DNA of 64,000 bases, from assembly GCF_900491745.1 (NCBI RefSeq), contig NZ_UETR01000005.1, positions 186,001 through 250,000 of the forward strand, read 5' to 3'. The translations under genes were made by a program, and so were the position numbers. This stretch comes from Amarolinea aalborgensis. Lineage in GTDB: Bacteria > Chloroflexota > Anaerolineae > SSC4 > Amarolineaceae. Positions within the stretch are counted from its first letter, which is position 1, and each line of letters opens with the position of its first letter. The notes below the pieces were generated by a model. That model was not told the origin of the DNA and ran no database searches. It saw only the letters and a program-made list of their open reading frames with translations. Shown here piece after piece: positions 35,141 through 41,953 of this stretch.

Positions 35141-35166
35141 ATCACGCTCTGCACTTTTCCCCGACC

Positions 35167-37554
35167 TCATCCACTCACCGACACCACAAACTCCGACTGC
35201 GGCCCGAAGCGCACGCGGCTGCCATGCGTCAAGGGCTGGGGGACGTGGGGCGTCAGGCGCTGGCTGTTGACCAATGTGCCGTTGCTGCTGCCCAGGTCGG
35301 TGATGGTAAGGCGGCGTCCATCCCATGTGATGAGCGCGTGATGACGGCTTACCTGGCTGTCATTTGCCAGGACAATCGCGTTATCCGGATTGCGTCCGAC
35401 GGGATTATCGCCTGGACGCAGCGCCAGCCGTGCGCCGGTGGAGTCAACCAGATAAGCTTGCACCGTGGCAGGCGGCAGCGACGCGGGTCGCGGTCGAGCC
35501 GGCGCCGGGCGCGCGGCTGTGGGTGGGCGGCGCAGCAGGAGGACGAGGAACACGATGCTGCCGATGAGGCCTGCCAGGCCCAGACAGGCGGCCGCGCCAA
35601 GCACCACGATCACGGCGGACGATGTGCGCCTGGCGCGCGGCGCGGGCGGTTCGACCGGCGGCGGCGCAACGGCCACGGCCGTGGCCGTGACGCGCGCGAT
35701 GGCCGTGGGCGGCCTGGTCGCATCAGCCGTCGCTTGCGTGGGCGTCGCCGGCGCCGCGGCGTCGGCCGGCAAGGCCAGGCGGCCGAAGCCGGTCGCCGGG
35801 TCTGGCCCGGCTGCCGCCATGTCCAGTGCGTGCGTGGTCAGATACGTGCGCACCTCGTCGGCCGACATGCCAGGAAACGCGCTCATCACCAGCGCCGCCG
35901 CGCCGGCCACGTGCGGTGCAGCCGCCGAAGTGCCAGGGAATGAGTCTGGCGCGTAACTCTGCGTTGTCACCCGATCGGGTGCGACGATCTCCGGTTTCAG
36001 CCGCCCATCGTTGGTCGGGCCTTGCGAGCTGAAATCCTCCAACTCCTGGGTGTCCCAACGCATAGCGCCCACGGTCAAAGCGCCGAGCGCATCGCCTGGC
36101 GTGCTCAGACTGTAGGCCGAGGACGGAAATTCGATCAGCCCATTGAGTGCAAACAAGTCAAAGGTCACGGGATGCGTGGCGCCGGCCGCCTTGATGAGGA
36201 TGAAGTACGTGGCGGGGTCCAGGTGTTTGAGGCGAAAACCCTCCACGGGCATGTCGCCGGCCTGGCCGGTCTGCGCATCTTCGGATGAGGCGACCACTTT
36301 GTCGTCTGCATCTACCAGAAAGAGATCGAAATCCTGGTCCTTATTCTCCCAGTCGCTCCAGTTCAAAATGATCGTGACTTCGCCCTGTGAAGGCGGACGA
36401 TAGGCCATGGCGTTGGTGCCATCGGGAAACTCGTGCAGGCCATTGCCATCGCTGTCTTGAAAAATGCCCCGGTAGTGCTCGGCGCCCTCATTGCCGCTGG
36501 CGTTGACCCACAGCACGCCCCGGGCGGCCGCATCGTCCACGATTTTGGCCTGGCGGCTGCTGCCATCCATTGGCCCGACCGAACCGCCGGCCGAATGGGA
36601 GATGATGTCAACGCCCTGCGCCAACAGCCAATCCACGGCGCGACCCAGGCCAGTTTCGGTGCCGCTGTAATAGGCCAGGAAAAGCTCGGCATCGGGCGCC
36701 ATGGCATGGATAATCTCGGCGCATGCCGCGCCATGGACTTCACCCGTCGCATCTGGTTCTTCATCCGGCACAAACGAACGGGCGGTCACCTGCGCCGGCA
36801 GCTCTTTTCCCAAGAGCGCCTTGTAGCCGTCGAAACCGAGGTCAAGCACGCCAATCTTGACCCCTTTGCCGGTGAAGCCGGCGCGGTGCCAGGCTGCCGC
36901 GCCCGTGGCCTGCACACCCTCCATATCCAGCGCCGGTCTGGCGGCTGCCTCCGGCCGTGTGCGCAGGTCGCCGTGGTTGACCTGCGTGGGCAGCGGCAGG
37001 CGCAGCTTGAGAATGTGGTCAAGCTGAGTCAACCGTTCGAAAAGCTGGCCGGCATCCGTGGTCTGGGCAAACTGCTCAATCAGGGTCATCGGCACGGCAA
37101 TGTCAATCAGGTCCTGGTACGCGCCTTCGATGACAATCCCCATCGCTTGCAGTTCAGCGGCGACGGCGGGCGTATTGGCTGCGGCGTCAATCACCAGGGT
37201 GATGCGCACCTGGTCCTTCTTATTCAGCAGCGCGCGCTGTTCGGCCAGGGCGCGCGCGGCGTCCACGCCGCCGGTTTCATACGCCAGCACAAACTCCTTG
37301 TAAACGGAGCCGAGCGACTCGTCCTGCAGCAGGCGGCCGATCTGCGGGTAGCGCGCAGCTAAATCTGCCAACGAAGGGATGGGGGTCAACAGCCCGGGGC
37401 CAGGCGAGTCGAACGCCGGTTTGGTGGGCGTGGACGGCGCCAGCAGCGGCCGCGCGACGGTCCACAGGCCAGCGCCGGCAGCAATCAACACCACCGCGCT
37501 AACCACAATGAAGCCAGTCAGAAATTTACGATTGTGCAGAAGCGATGAACGCAT
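35167..37554 (-). CDS. Membrane subtilisin-family protease with cytoplasmic FHA domain
   Basis: A 795-residue S8 serine protease. Start ATG 37554 is preferred over GTG 37563, because AGAGGA has better spacing. An N-terminal signal anchor (about 10-33) is followed by a prodomain-like region and the protease domain with the triad Asp238 (VLDLGFDG), His274 (GEVHGAACAE) and Ser543 (FPGTSAAAPHVAGA), plus VNASGNEG for the oxyanion hole; an inserted beta domain lies at about 380-480. A Thr/Pro/Ala linker and a second helix (about 655-685) lead to a cytoplasmic FHA domain (about 715-795: VGRNPDNAIVL, SRHHALITWDGRRL, DLGSSNGTLVN), which binds phospho-Thr. It could be recruited by the neighbouring kinases (inference). 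Confidence 0.9.
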   Translation of the reverse strand: MRSSLLHNRKFLTGFIVVSAVVLIAAGAGLWTVARPLLAPSTPTKPAFDSPGPGLLTPIPSLADLAARYPQIGRLLQDESLGSVYKEFVLAYETGGVDAARALAEQRALLNKKDQVRITLVIDAAANTPAVAAELQAMGIVIEGAYQDLIDIAVPMTLIEQFAQTTDAGQLFERLTQLDHILKLRLPLPTQVNHGDLRTRPEAAARPALDMEGVQATGAAAWHRAGFTGKGVKIGVLDLGFDGYKALLGKELPAQVTARSFVPDEEPDATGEVHGAACAEIIHAMAPDAELFLAYYSGTETGLGRAVDWLLAQGVDIISHSAGGSVGPMDGSSRQAKIVDDAAARGVLWVNASGNEGAEHYRGIFQDSDGNGLHEFPDGTNAMAYRPPSQGEVTIILNWSDWENKDQDFDLFLVDADDKVVASSEDAQTGQAGDMPVEGFRLKHLDPATYFILIKAAGATHPVTFDLFALNGLIEFPSSAYSLSTPGDALGALTVGAMRWDTQELEDFSSQGPTNDGRLKPEIVAPDRVTTQSYAPDSFPGTSAAAPHVAGAAALVMSAFPGMSADEVRTYLTTHALDMAAAGPDPATGFGRLALPADAAAPATPTQATADATRPPTAIARVTATAVAVAPPPVEPPAPRARRTSSAVIVVLGAAACLGLAGLIGSIVFLVLLLRRPPTAARPAPARPRPASLPPATVQAYLVDSTGARLALRPGDNPVGRNPDNAIVLANDSQVSRHHALITWDGRRLTITDLGSSNGTLVNSQRLTPHVPQPLTHGSRVRFGPQSEFVVSVSG

Positions 37555-37572
37555 GAGCAGCACATCCTCTTC

Positions 37573-37821
37573 TTACGGCAGTTTGCCGGTTTCTGGCGGC
37601 GACGCGGGTTCTTCCTCGTCGTCCGGCCCATCTTCCCAACTGATGATCCACACACACGCGCCGGCGAGCAGGATGGTAATCACCATCAAGGCCAGCCATT
37701 GCAGGACTGTGAAACCGACGCTCCAGGCCGACCAGATCAGGATGATGACCATCCCAATCGCCAACGCAATCCACATCGCCAGGTGCGGATGCTGTTCATA
37801 GAAAGTACGGATACGATTCAT
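37573..37821 (-). CDS. Small membrane protein, two helices, acidic tail
   Basis: An 82-residue protein with two hydrophobic helices (about residues 14-34, IALAIGMVIILIWSAWSVG, and 39-60, LALMVITILLAGACVWII) and a hydrophilic acidic C-terminus (DGPDDEEE). It starts at ATG 37821 with AAAAGAGA upstream and ends 18 bp before the subtilase-FHA gene, so it is likely cotranscribed. I do not recognise the family; a partner or regulator of the membrane protease is possible. Confidence 0.7.
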   Translation of the reverse strand: MNRIRTFYEQHPHLAMWIALAIGMVIILIWSAWSVGFTVLQWLALMVITILLAGACVWIISWEDGPDDEEEPASPPETGKLP

Positions 37822-37885
37822 GAGACCATCTCTTTTGAAAATGCTTTCGCTGCATGTTGTTGGCTGCGCACGCCAACTCTATCCA

Positions 37886-38488
37886 TTACCCGCCATCTTC
37901 TGTCAACGCCTGCCACGCTGCCTCAACCTGCGCGGCGGTTTCTGCCAACGTCCCGTGGTTGTCAATCACCCGATCGGCGCGCTTGATCTTGTCCACCTGC
38001 GGCGGCTGAGCCTTGATGCGCATCTCAGCCTCCGGCCGGCTGAGACCGCGCGTGCGCATGAGGCGCTCCACCTGCTGCTCATGCGCGGCCGTCACCACCC
38101 ATACCGTGTCGCACAGCGTGACGCTCAGACCGGCTTCCAGCAGTTTGATCGCCTCGATGACCACGACGGGCGCTTGACTGGCAGCCAGCTGCGCCTGGAT
38201 AGAGACGAAAACCGCCGGATGGACGATCGCCTCCAGGCGCTGCAGCGCGGCCGCGTCCCGAAAGACGCGCGCCCCCAGATTGACCCGATCAACGGCCCCG
38301 TCGGGCGCCAGGATGTCAGGGCCAAAGGCATCCACAATGCCCTGGTAGGCCGCGGCGCCAGGCCGCATGACCTCGTGCGCCACCTGGTCGGCATCAATCA
38401 CATCTGCGCCCAGGGCGCGCAGCATCGCCAGCACCGTGCTCTTGCCCGTGCCGATGTTGCCTGTCAAACCAATCACTTTTCTTGTCAT
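37886..38488 (-). CDS. coaE: Dephospho-CoA kinase
   Basis: A 200-residue enzyme for the last step of coenzyme A synthesis: ATP-dependent phosphorylation of the 3'-hydroxyl of dephospho-CoA. P-loop GLTGNIGTGKST (residues 7-18), DADQVAHEVM and VHPAVFVSI match the family, as does the CoA-binding region RLMRTRGLSRPEAEMRI. The length is typical. It starts only 4 bp after the stop of the frameshifted ABC-F gene, in the same direction, suggesting cotranscription. Confidence 0.95.
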   Translation of the reverse strand: MTRKVIGLTGNIGTGKSTVLAMLRALGADVIDADQVAHEVMRPGAAAYQGIVDAFGPDILAPDGAVDRVNLGARVFRDAAALQRLEAIVHPAVFVSIQAQLAASQAPVVVIEAIKLLEAGLSVTLCDTVWVVTAAHEQQVERLMRTRGLSRPEAEMRIKAQPPQVDKIKRADRVIDNHGTLAETAAQVEAAWQALTEDGG

Positions 38489-38492
38489 CGGC

Positions 38493-39812
38493 TCATACCA
38501 GTTCCGCCCACGCGGCCATCAGCGCCTCGATGTCGGCCTGCACAGCCTGATGTTCAGCCGCCAGATCGGCGATGCGCTGCACATCCGACGCGCGGCTGGC
38601 CTCGGCCAGGCCGCGTTCGACCTCCGCCAAATCCGCCTCGCGCGCGTGAATGCGCGCCTCCAAGTCAGCCGTCTGCGCAGCGCGGGCGGCGGCGGCCTTG
38701 CGTTGACGGCGCTCGTCCTTCATGCGCTCGCGGTCCTGCGCCACGTCAGGCGGCGTCTCTTCACGACGTTGACCGGCCGCCTCCGCCTTTTCGATCTCTC
38801 GCTGGCGCAAATAGCCCTGGTAGCCGCCTTTGTAAGTAAAAAGCTCACCTTCACGCAGCGCCCACACTTCATCGGCCAGGGCATCCACCAGGAAGCGATC
38901 GTGCGACACCAGCAGCACGGTGCCTGTAAAACGGTCGAGCACGTCCTGCAAAATCTCTTGCGAAGCCACATCGAGATGATTTGTCGGCTCGTCCAGCAGC
39001 AGGAAATTGGCGCCCTGCAGCGTGAGCCGGGCCAGCGCCACGCGGCTGCGCTGACCGCCGCTGAGCACGCTGATCGGCTTGAAGACATCGTCGCCAGAAA
39101 AGAGGAAGCGTCCCAGGAAGTTGCGCGCCTGCGCCAGCGGCAGGTTCTCCACCTCCAGAATGGCATCGAGCACCGTCTGGTTGGGATTCAGCCCGGCGCT
39201 GGCCTGCGCCAGGTAGCCGGTGATGACGCTGGCGCCCAGACGCGCAGAGCCGCGCAGCGGCTTGACCTGCTCCAGGATTGTCTTGACGAGCGTGGTCTTG
39301 CCGGAGCCGTTGGGGCCGATCAGGGCCACGCACTGTCCGCGGCGGATTTCCAGGTCGGGCACGGTGACCAGGGGGTGCTCGCGGCGCCAGGTTGCGCCGA
39401 ACGCCGCCCCGCTGCGATGGCCGTCATCGCGGCGCCCTGGCGCGTGCTCAGCCGCCAACCCGTCCACCCCATTACCGGCTGACGGCGCATCCACGTAGCC
39501 GACAACCAGGTTCTTGGTGCGCAGCACAATGTCGCCGCTGCGCACCTCGGTGGTCAGCCCCAGGTGGATCGTCTTCAGTTCGACCGGCCGCTCGATCAAC
39601 TCATCGCGTTTGAAGCGATCGAGGCGCGTCAGGCGGCCGCGGGCTTCTTTGGAACGCTGACCAGCCTTGTAGCGGCGGATATAGGCCTCGGTTTCGGCAA
39701 TGAATTCCTGCTGCGCTTCCCATTCCTTGCGCCGCGCGGCCAGACGGTCGGCGCGCTGCTGCACATACTGCGAATAGTTGCCCCGGTAGGCTGACAGGCG
39801 GCCCAGGGCCAT
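38493..39812 (-). CDS. ABC-F ATPase, C-terminal part after a frameshift
   Basis: A 439-residue open frame holding the downstream two-thirds of an ABC-F protein. It begins in the inter-domain linker (YSQYVQQRADRLAARRKEW, typical of the ABC-F arm/linker) and contains the second ATPase domain: Walker A GPNGSGKTT, signature LSGGQRSRVALARL, Walker B FLLLDEPTNHLD and SHDRFLVD, ending in a charged coiled-coil tail (about the last 100 residues). ATG 39812 is merely the first start in this frame; the codons before it (ILE-TRP-GLU in frame) continue the match upstream. The N-terminal domain is encoded in another frame at 39629-40504. ABC-F proteins act on ribosomes (antibiotic protection or translation quality). 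See the findings for the frameshift. Confidence 0.85.
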   Translation of the reverse strand: MALGRLSAYRGNYSQYVQQRADRLAARRKEWEAQQEFIAETEAYIRRYKAGQRSKEARGRLTRLDRFKRDELIERPVELKTIHLGLTTEVRSGDIVLRTKNLVVGYVDAPSAGNGVDGLAAEHAPGRRDDGHRSGAAFGATWRREHPLVTVPDLEIRRGQCVALIGPNGSGKTTLVKTILEQVKPLRGSARLGASVITGYLAQASAGLNPNQTVLDAILEVENLPLAQARNFLGRFLFSGDDVFKPISVLSGGQRSRVALARLTLQGANFLLLDEPTNHLDVASQEILQDVLDRFTGTVLLVSHDRFLVDALADEVWALREGELFTYKGGYQGYLRQREIEKAEAAGQRREETPPDVAQDRERMKDERRQRKAAAARAAQTADLEARIHAREADLAEVERGLAEASRASDVQRIADLAAEHQAVQADIEALMAAWAELV

Positions 39813-40504
39813 CTCCCAGATGCCACGACCCTATCCAGGAAATAGCGGTCGTGCGCCACGATCACCAGGCTGCCCGGCCATTCGAGCAGCGTCTGCTCCA
39901 GCCATTCCACGGCGTCCAGGTCGAGGTGATTGGTCGGCTCATCGAGCAAGAGCAAGTCGGGCTGTTCCAGGAGAAGGCGAGCGAGCAGGGCGCGGGTGCG
40001 TTGGCCGCCGCTGAGCGTCGCCAGCGGCTTGGTGTACTCCTCCGCGCCGAAGCCCAGGCCGGTCAGCACCTGCTGCGCGCGCAGCTCGTAGGTGTAACCG
40101 CCGCCAACATCGAACGCGAGCTGCAGCTCGCCGTAGCTGGCGAGCAGCCGATCGTGCTCTTCCCCGTCCTGTGCTGCGGCCAGTGCGCTCTCCAGCGCGG
40201 CCAGCTGCGCCTGCTGGGCGCGCAGTTCGTCGAAAACCTGGAGGATATCGTCCCACAGCGATAGCGACCCGGCCGGCGGCGGGTCCTGGGGCAGATAGCC
40301 AATGCGCAGCCCGCGCTTGAACGCCACCTGCCCGGCGCTGAGCGATTCCAGTCCGGCCAGCATGCGCAGCAGCGTCGTCTTGCCCTCGCCGTTGGGGCCG
40401 ACCAGGCCAATGCGGTCGCCGTGCTCCACGCGGCAATCCACCGCGGCGAACACATCGAGCGCGCCGAATGATTTACTGAGTCCCTGGGCTACTAAAACCG
40501 ACAT
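39629..40504 (-). CDS. ABC-F ATPase, N-terminal part before a frameshift
   Basis: The open frame starts at ATG 40504 and encodes the first ATPase domain of an ABC-F protein: Walker A GPNGEGKTT, signature LSGGQRTRALLARL, Walker B LLLLDEPTNHLDLDAVEWL and VIVAHDRYFLDRVV. After that motif, at about 39825, homology switches to the frame of the next segment. The remaining 60 codons (Ser/Arg/Pro-rich) are out-of-frame translation of the C-terminal half and probably not a real protein end. A single missing base near 39821-39824 would join the halves into a protein of about 670 residues with the linker expected of the family. It is either a pseudogene, a sequencing or assembly error, or a recoding site. 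Confidence 0.82.
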   Translation of the reverse strand: MSVLVAQGLSKSFGALDVFAAVDCRVEHGDRIGLVGPNGEGKTTLLRMLAGLESLSAGQVAFKRGLRIGYLPQDPPPAGSLSLWDDILQVFDELRAQQAQLAALESALAAAQDGEEHDRLLASYGELQLAFDVGGGYTYELRAQQVLTGLGFGAEEYTKPLATLSGGQRTRALLARLLLEQPDLLLLDEPTNHLDLDAVEWLEQTLLEWPGSLVIVAHDRYFLDRVVASGRWPWAACQPTGATIRSMCSSAPTVWPRGARNGKRSRNSLPKPRPISAATRLVSVPKKPAAA

Positions 40505-40603
40505 GGCGCGGATTATACCACAGAATGAGGCATGGGCCGATTTTTGAGGGCAAAGCGCGGCAGAGAGGGCTGCGTATTCAGCCGCTCACGTTTGTGGTTC
40601 AGG

Positions 40604-40825
40604 CTACGACTCAATCAGCCGGCTGACCGTCGCGCCGCACAGGCGCCATGTCAGCAGCAGGGCGCCCTCCACAACCTCGCCGTGGAAATTCGTGATGGTG
40701 GTGACGCGGGCGCAGTGGGAACACCACCCATTGGCGAGCAGCCTTGCCTGCGTCCGCGCGGGAATTCTCTGCCAGCGTGCCGCCGCGGCAGGGGTGAATG
40801 TATTGTTGTCAACCGAGTCGTGCAT
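40604..40825 (-). CDS. Small Cys-containing protein of unknown function
   Basis: A 73-residue protein with a good CAGGAG ribosome binding site 6 nt before ATG 40825. The middle part (RIPARTQARLLANGWCSHC) has a CxxC knuckle, and the C-terminal LRLCG-like segment keeps one Cys. In the small zinc-ribbon proteins it reminds me of, a second CxxC is expected there; here the first Cys of that pair appears lost, so the zinc site may be damaged. I do not know the function. It lies alone between the ABC-F gene and HigBA. Confidence 0.5.
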   Translation of the reverse strand: MHDSVDNNTFTPAAAARWQRIPARTQARLLANGWCSHCARVTTITNFHGEVVEGALLLTWRLCGATVSRLIES

Positions 40826-41006
40826 ACGTGGCTCCTGAAATCTTTGGTAGCTGGATCGTTAGCCAGGTGGCCGCAGTCTGTAGCGGATCCGCAGGGATCG
40901 CCTCCAGGCGGGCGCAGCCGGTCAGCAGTAGAAGGGGAGGGAATCATTGAAATCACTGCCGGCATACTGGTTCATTGCCTCACCCTTTCAGCCGCGGTAC
41001 ATCCCA

Positions 41007-41417
41007 TCAAAGCGGCATCGAGTTGGTCACGACGCTTAGTGAGCTGGGGGGCGTTTGCTTCCTCGAGTCCTGCACCAGGACTTCGGTGGGGATGCCAAGG
41101 CCAGCGCGCAACGCGCGGATCATGGTCAGGCTCAGCGGACGCTTGCGGTTGAGAACCTCCGACACCTTACTCGGGCTGCCGATGTACGCGGCCAGGTCCT
41201 TGCGGGTCAGCCCTTCCTGCTCCATGCGAAACAGAATCGCCTCCACTGGATCGGGAGGTGCGATAGGAAAGTGCTCCTGTTCGTATTGCACGACCAGCAG
41301 GGAGAACAGATCCAGTTCCTCCTCCTCCGACGACCCTGGCTGGGCGTCCATCAGTTCCGCCACATGGGCCAGCGCAGCCTCGTAGTCTGCTTCGGTCTTG
41401 ATGACTTTGGGTTTCAT
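41007..41417 (-). CDS. higA: HigA-type XRE antitoxin
   Basis: A 136-residue antitoxin. Residues 1-60 are an acidic N-terminal region (VIKTEADYEAALAHVAEL, GSSEEEELDLFSLLV) typical of COG5499 antitoxins; a Cro/C1-type helix-turn-helix follows at about 62-115 (RMEQEGLTRKDLAAYIGSPSKVSEVLNRKRPLSLTMIRAL in pieces). It neutralises HigB and, as complex, represses its own promoter, here through the palindrome at 41721-41735. ATG 41417 overlaps the last base of the toxin stop (TAATG), the toxin-first order usual for this family. Confidence 0.88.
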   Translation of the reverse strand: MKPKVIKTEADYEAALAHVAELMDAQPGSSEEEELDLFSLLVVQYEQEHFPIAPPDPVEAILFRMEQEGLTRKDLAAYIGSPSKVSEVLNRKRPLSLTMIRALRAGLGIPTEVLVQDSRKQTPPSSLSVVTNSMPL

Positions 41418-41710
41418 TAGATGGTCTCCGCATTGATCCTGTCGTACTCGGCATGGGTGCCGATGAAACGGATATAGACGATTCCAGTGTTGTAGTGTAT
41501 CTTCACGGCCAGCCGGTATTGATTGCCTTTGATGTTGAACACCACCCGGTTGCCAGGCAAAATGTCGGCGCTACGATAGCGATCGAGGACATCCTGCGGC
41601 GTTCTCCACTGCGCACTTGTGGCTTCCGCGTACCAAGCCTTGAGAGCATCCTCTGCGTCGCGATGCCTTGCCCAGAACTGGCTGAGCGCCCTGATTGCGA
41701 TAATTCTCAT
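41417..41710 (-). CDS. higB: HigB-type mRNA interferase toxin
   Basis: A 97-residue RelE-superfamily ribonuclease of the HigB (PF09907-like) group. The body contains AIRALSQFWARHRDAEDALKAWY (pieces), NRVVFNIKGNQYRLAVKIHYNTGIVYIRFIGTHAEYDRI (pieces), with the conserved FNIKGN, RL and IGTHAEYD elements. Start ATG 41710 is chosen because it matches the family N-terminus (MRIIAI) and lies just 5 nt after the -10 element; no ribosome binding site is visible, suggesting leaderless translation. It cleaves mRNA in ribosomes until bound by the downstream HigA. Confidence 0.9.
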   Translation of the reverse strand: MRIIAIRALSQFWARHRDAEDALKAWYAEATSAQWRTPQDVLDRYRSADILPGNRVVFNIKGNQYRLAVKIHYNTGIVYIRFIGTHAEYDRINAETI

Positions 41711-41714
41711 GTGT

Positions 41715-41743
41715 AGTTTATTCCCATTTTGGGAAAAAGTCAA
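41715..41743 (-). promoter_or_regulatory. higBA promoter with palindromic operator in the spacer
   Basis: On the minus strand: TTGACT (41743-41738), 17-bp spacer, TAAACT (41720-41715). The spacer carries the perfect inverted repeat TTCCCA-3-TGGGAA (41721-41735), well placed for HigA-HigB repression. The predicted start of transcription is at or next to the higB ATG. Confidence 0.75.
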
Positions 41744-41792
41744 ATGGTGCCACAAGCGACACTTTTGTCACGTTGAACGGGTCTGATCACGA

Positions 41793-41850
41793 ACATCCAC
41801 AACTACGAATCGCCGTCGTCGGACTGGGCGGCGCGGGCAGCTCGTAGCGG
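41793..41850 (+). pseudogene. Possible ThiF-like Rossmann remnant
   Basis: One plus-strand frame reads LRIAVVGLGGAGSS and then stops; this is the nucleotide-binding strand-turn-helix of ThiF/HesA-type adenylyltransferases. Nothing else of such a gene follows. On the opposite strand 41860-41950 looks weakly coding (FIKCHNLESVHETLTLDHPSY) with a frame change. The 240-bp gap 41711-41953 thus seems to hold gene debris. Confidence 0.3.
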
Positions 41851-41953
41851 CGCAGGACCAGGTCCTCCTTGCCAGCGCCAGGATGTAGCTCGGATGGTCC
41901 AGCGTCAGGGTCTCGTGGACGCTCTCCAAGTTGTGGCACTTGATGAAGGTCGG

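Noticed and set aside
34906..35326. Minus-strand frames with Arg/Asp/Glu repeat peptides over the minisatellite
   Set aside because: They are translations of the 7-bp tandem repeat and read well in several frames, as expected of a repeat rather than a protein.
40651..40965. A 104-codon minus-strand frame overlapping the small Cys protein
   Set aside because: It is in another frame of the same strand, has no ribosome binding site and a random composition.
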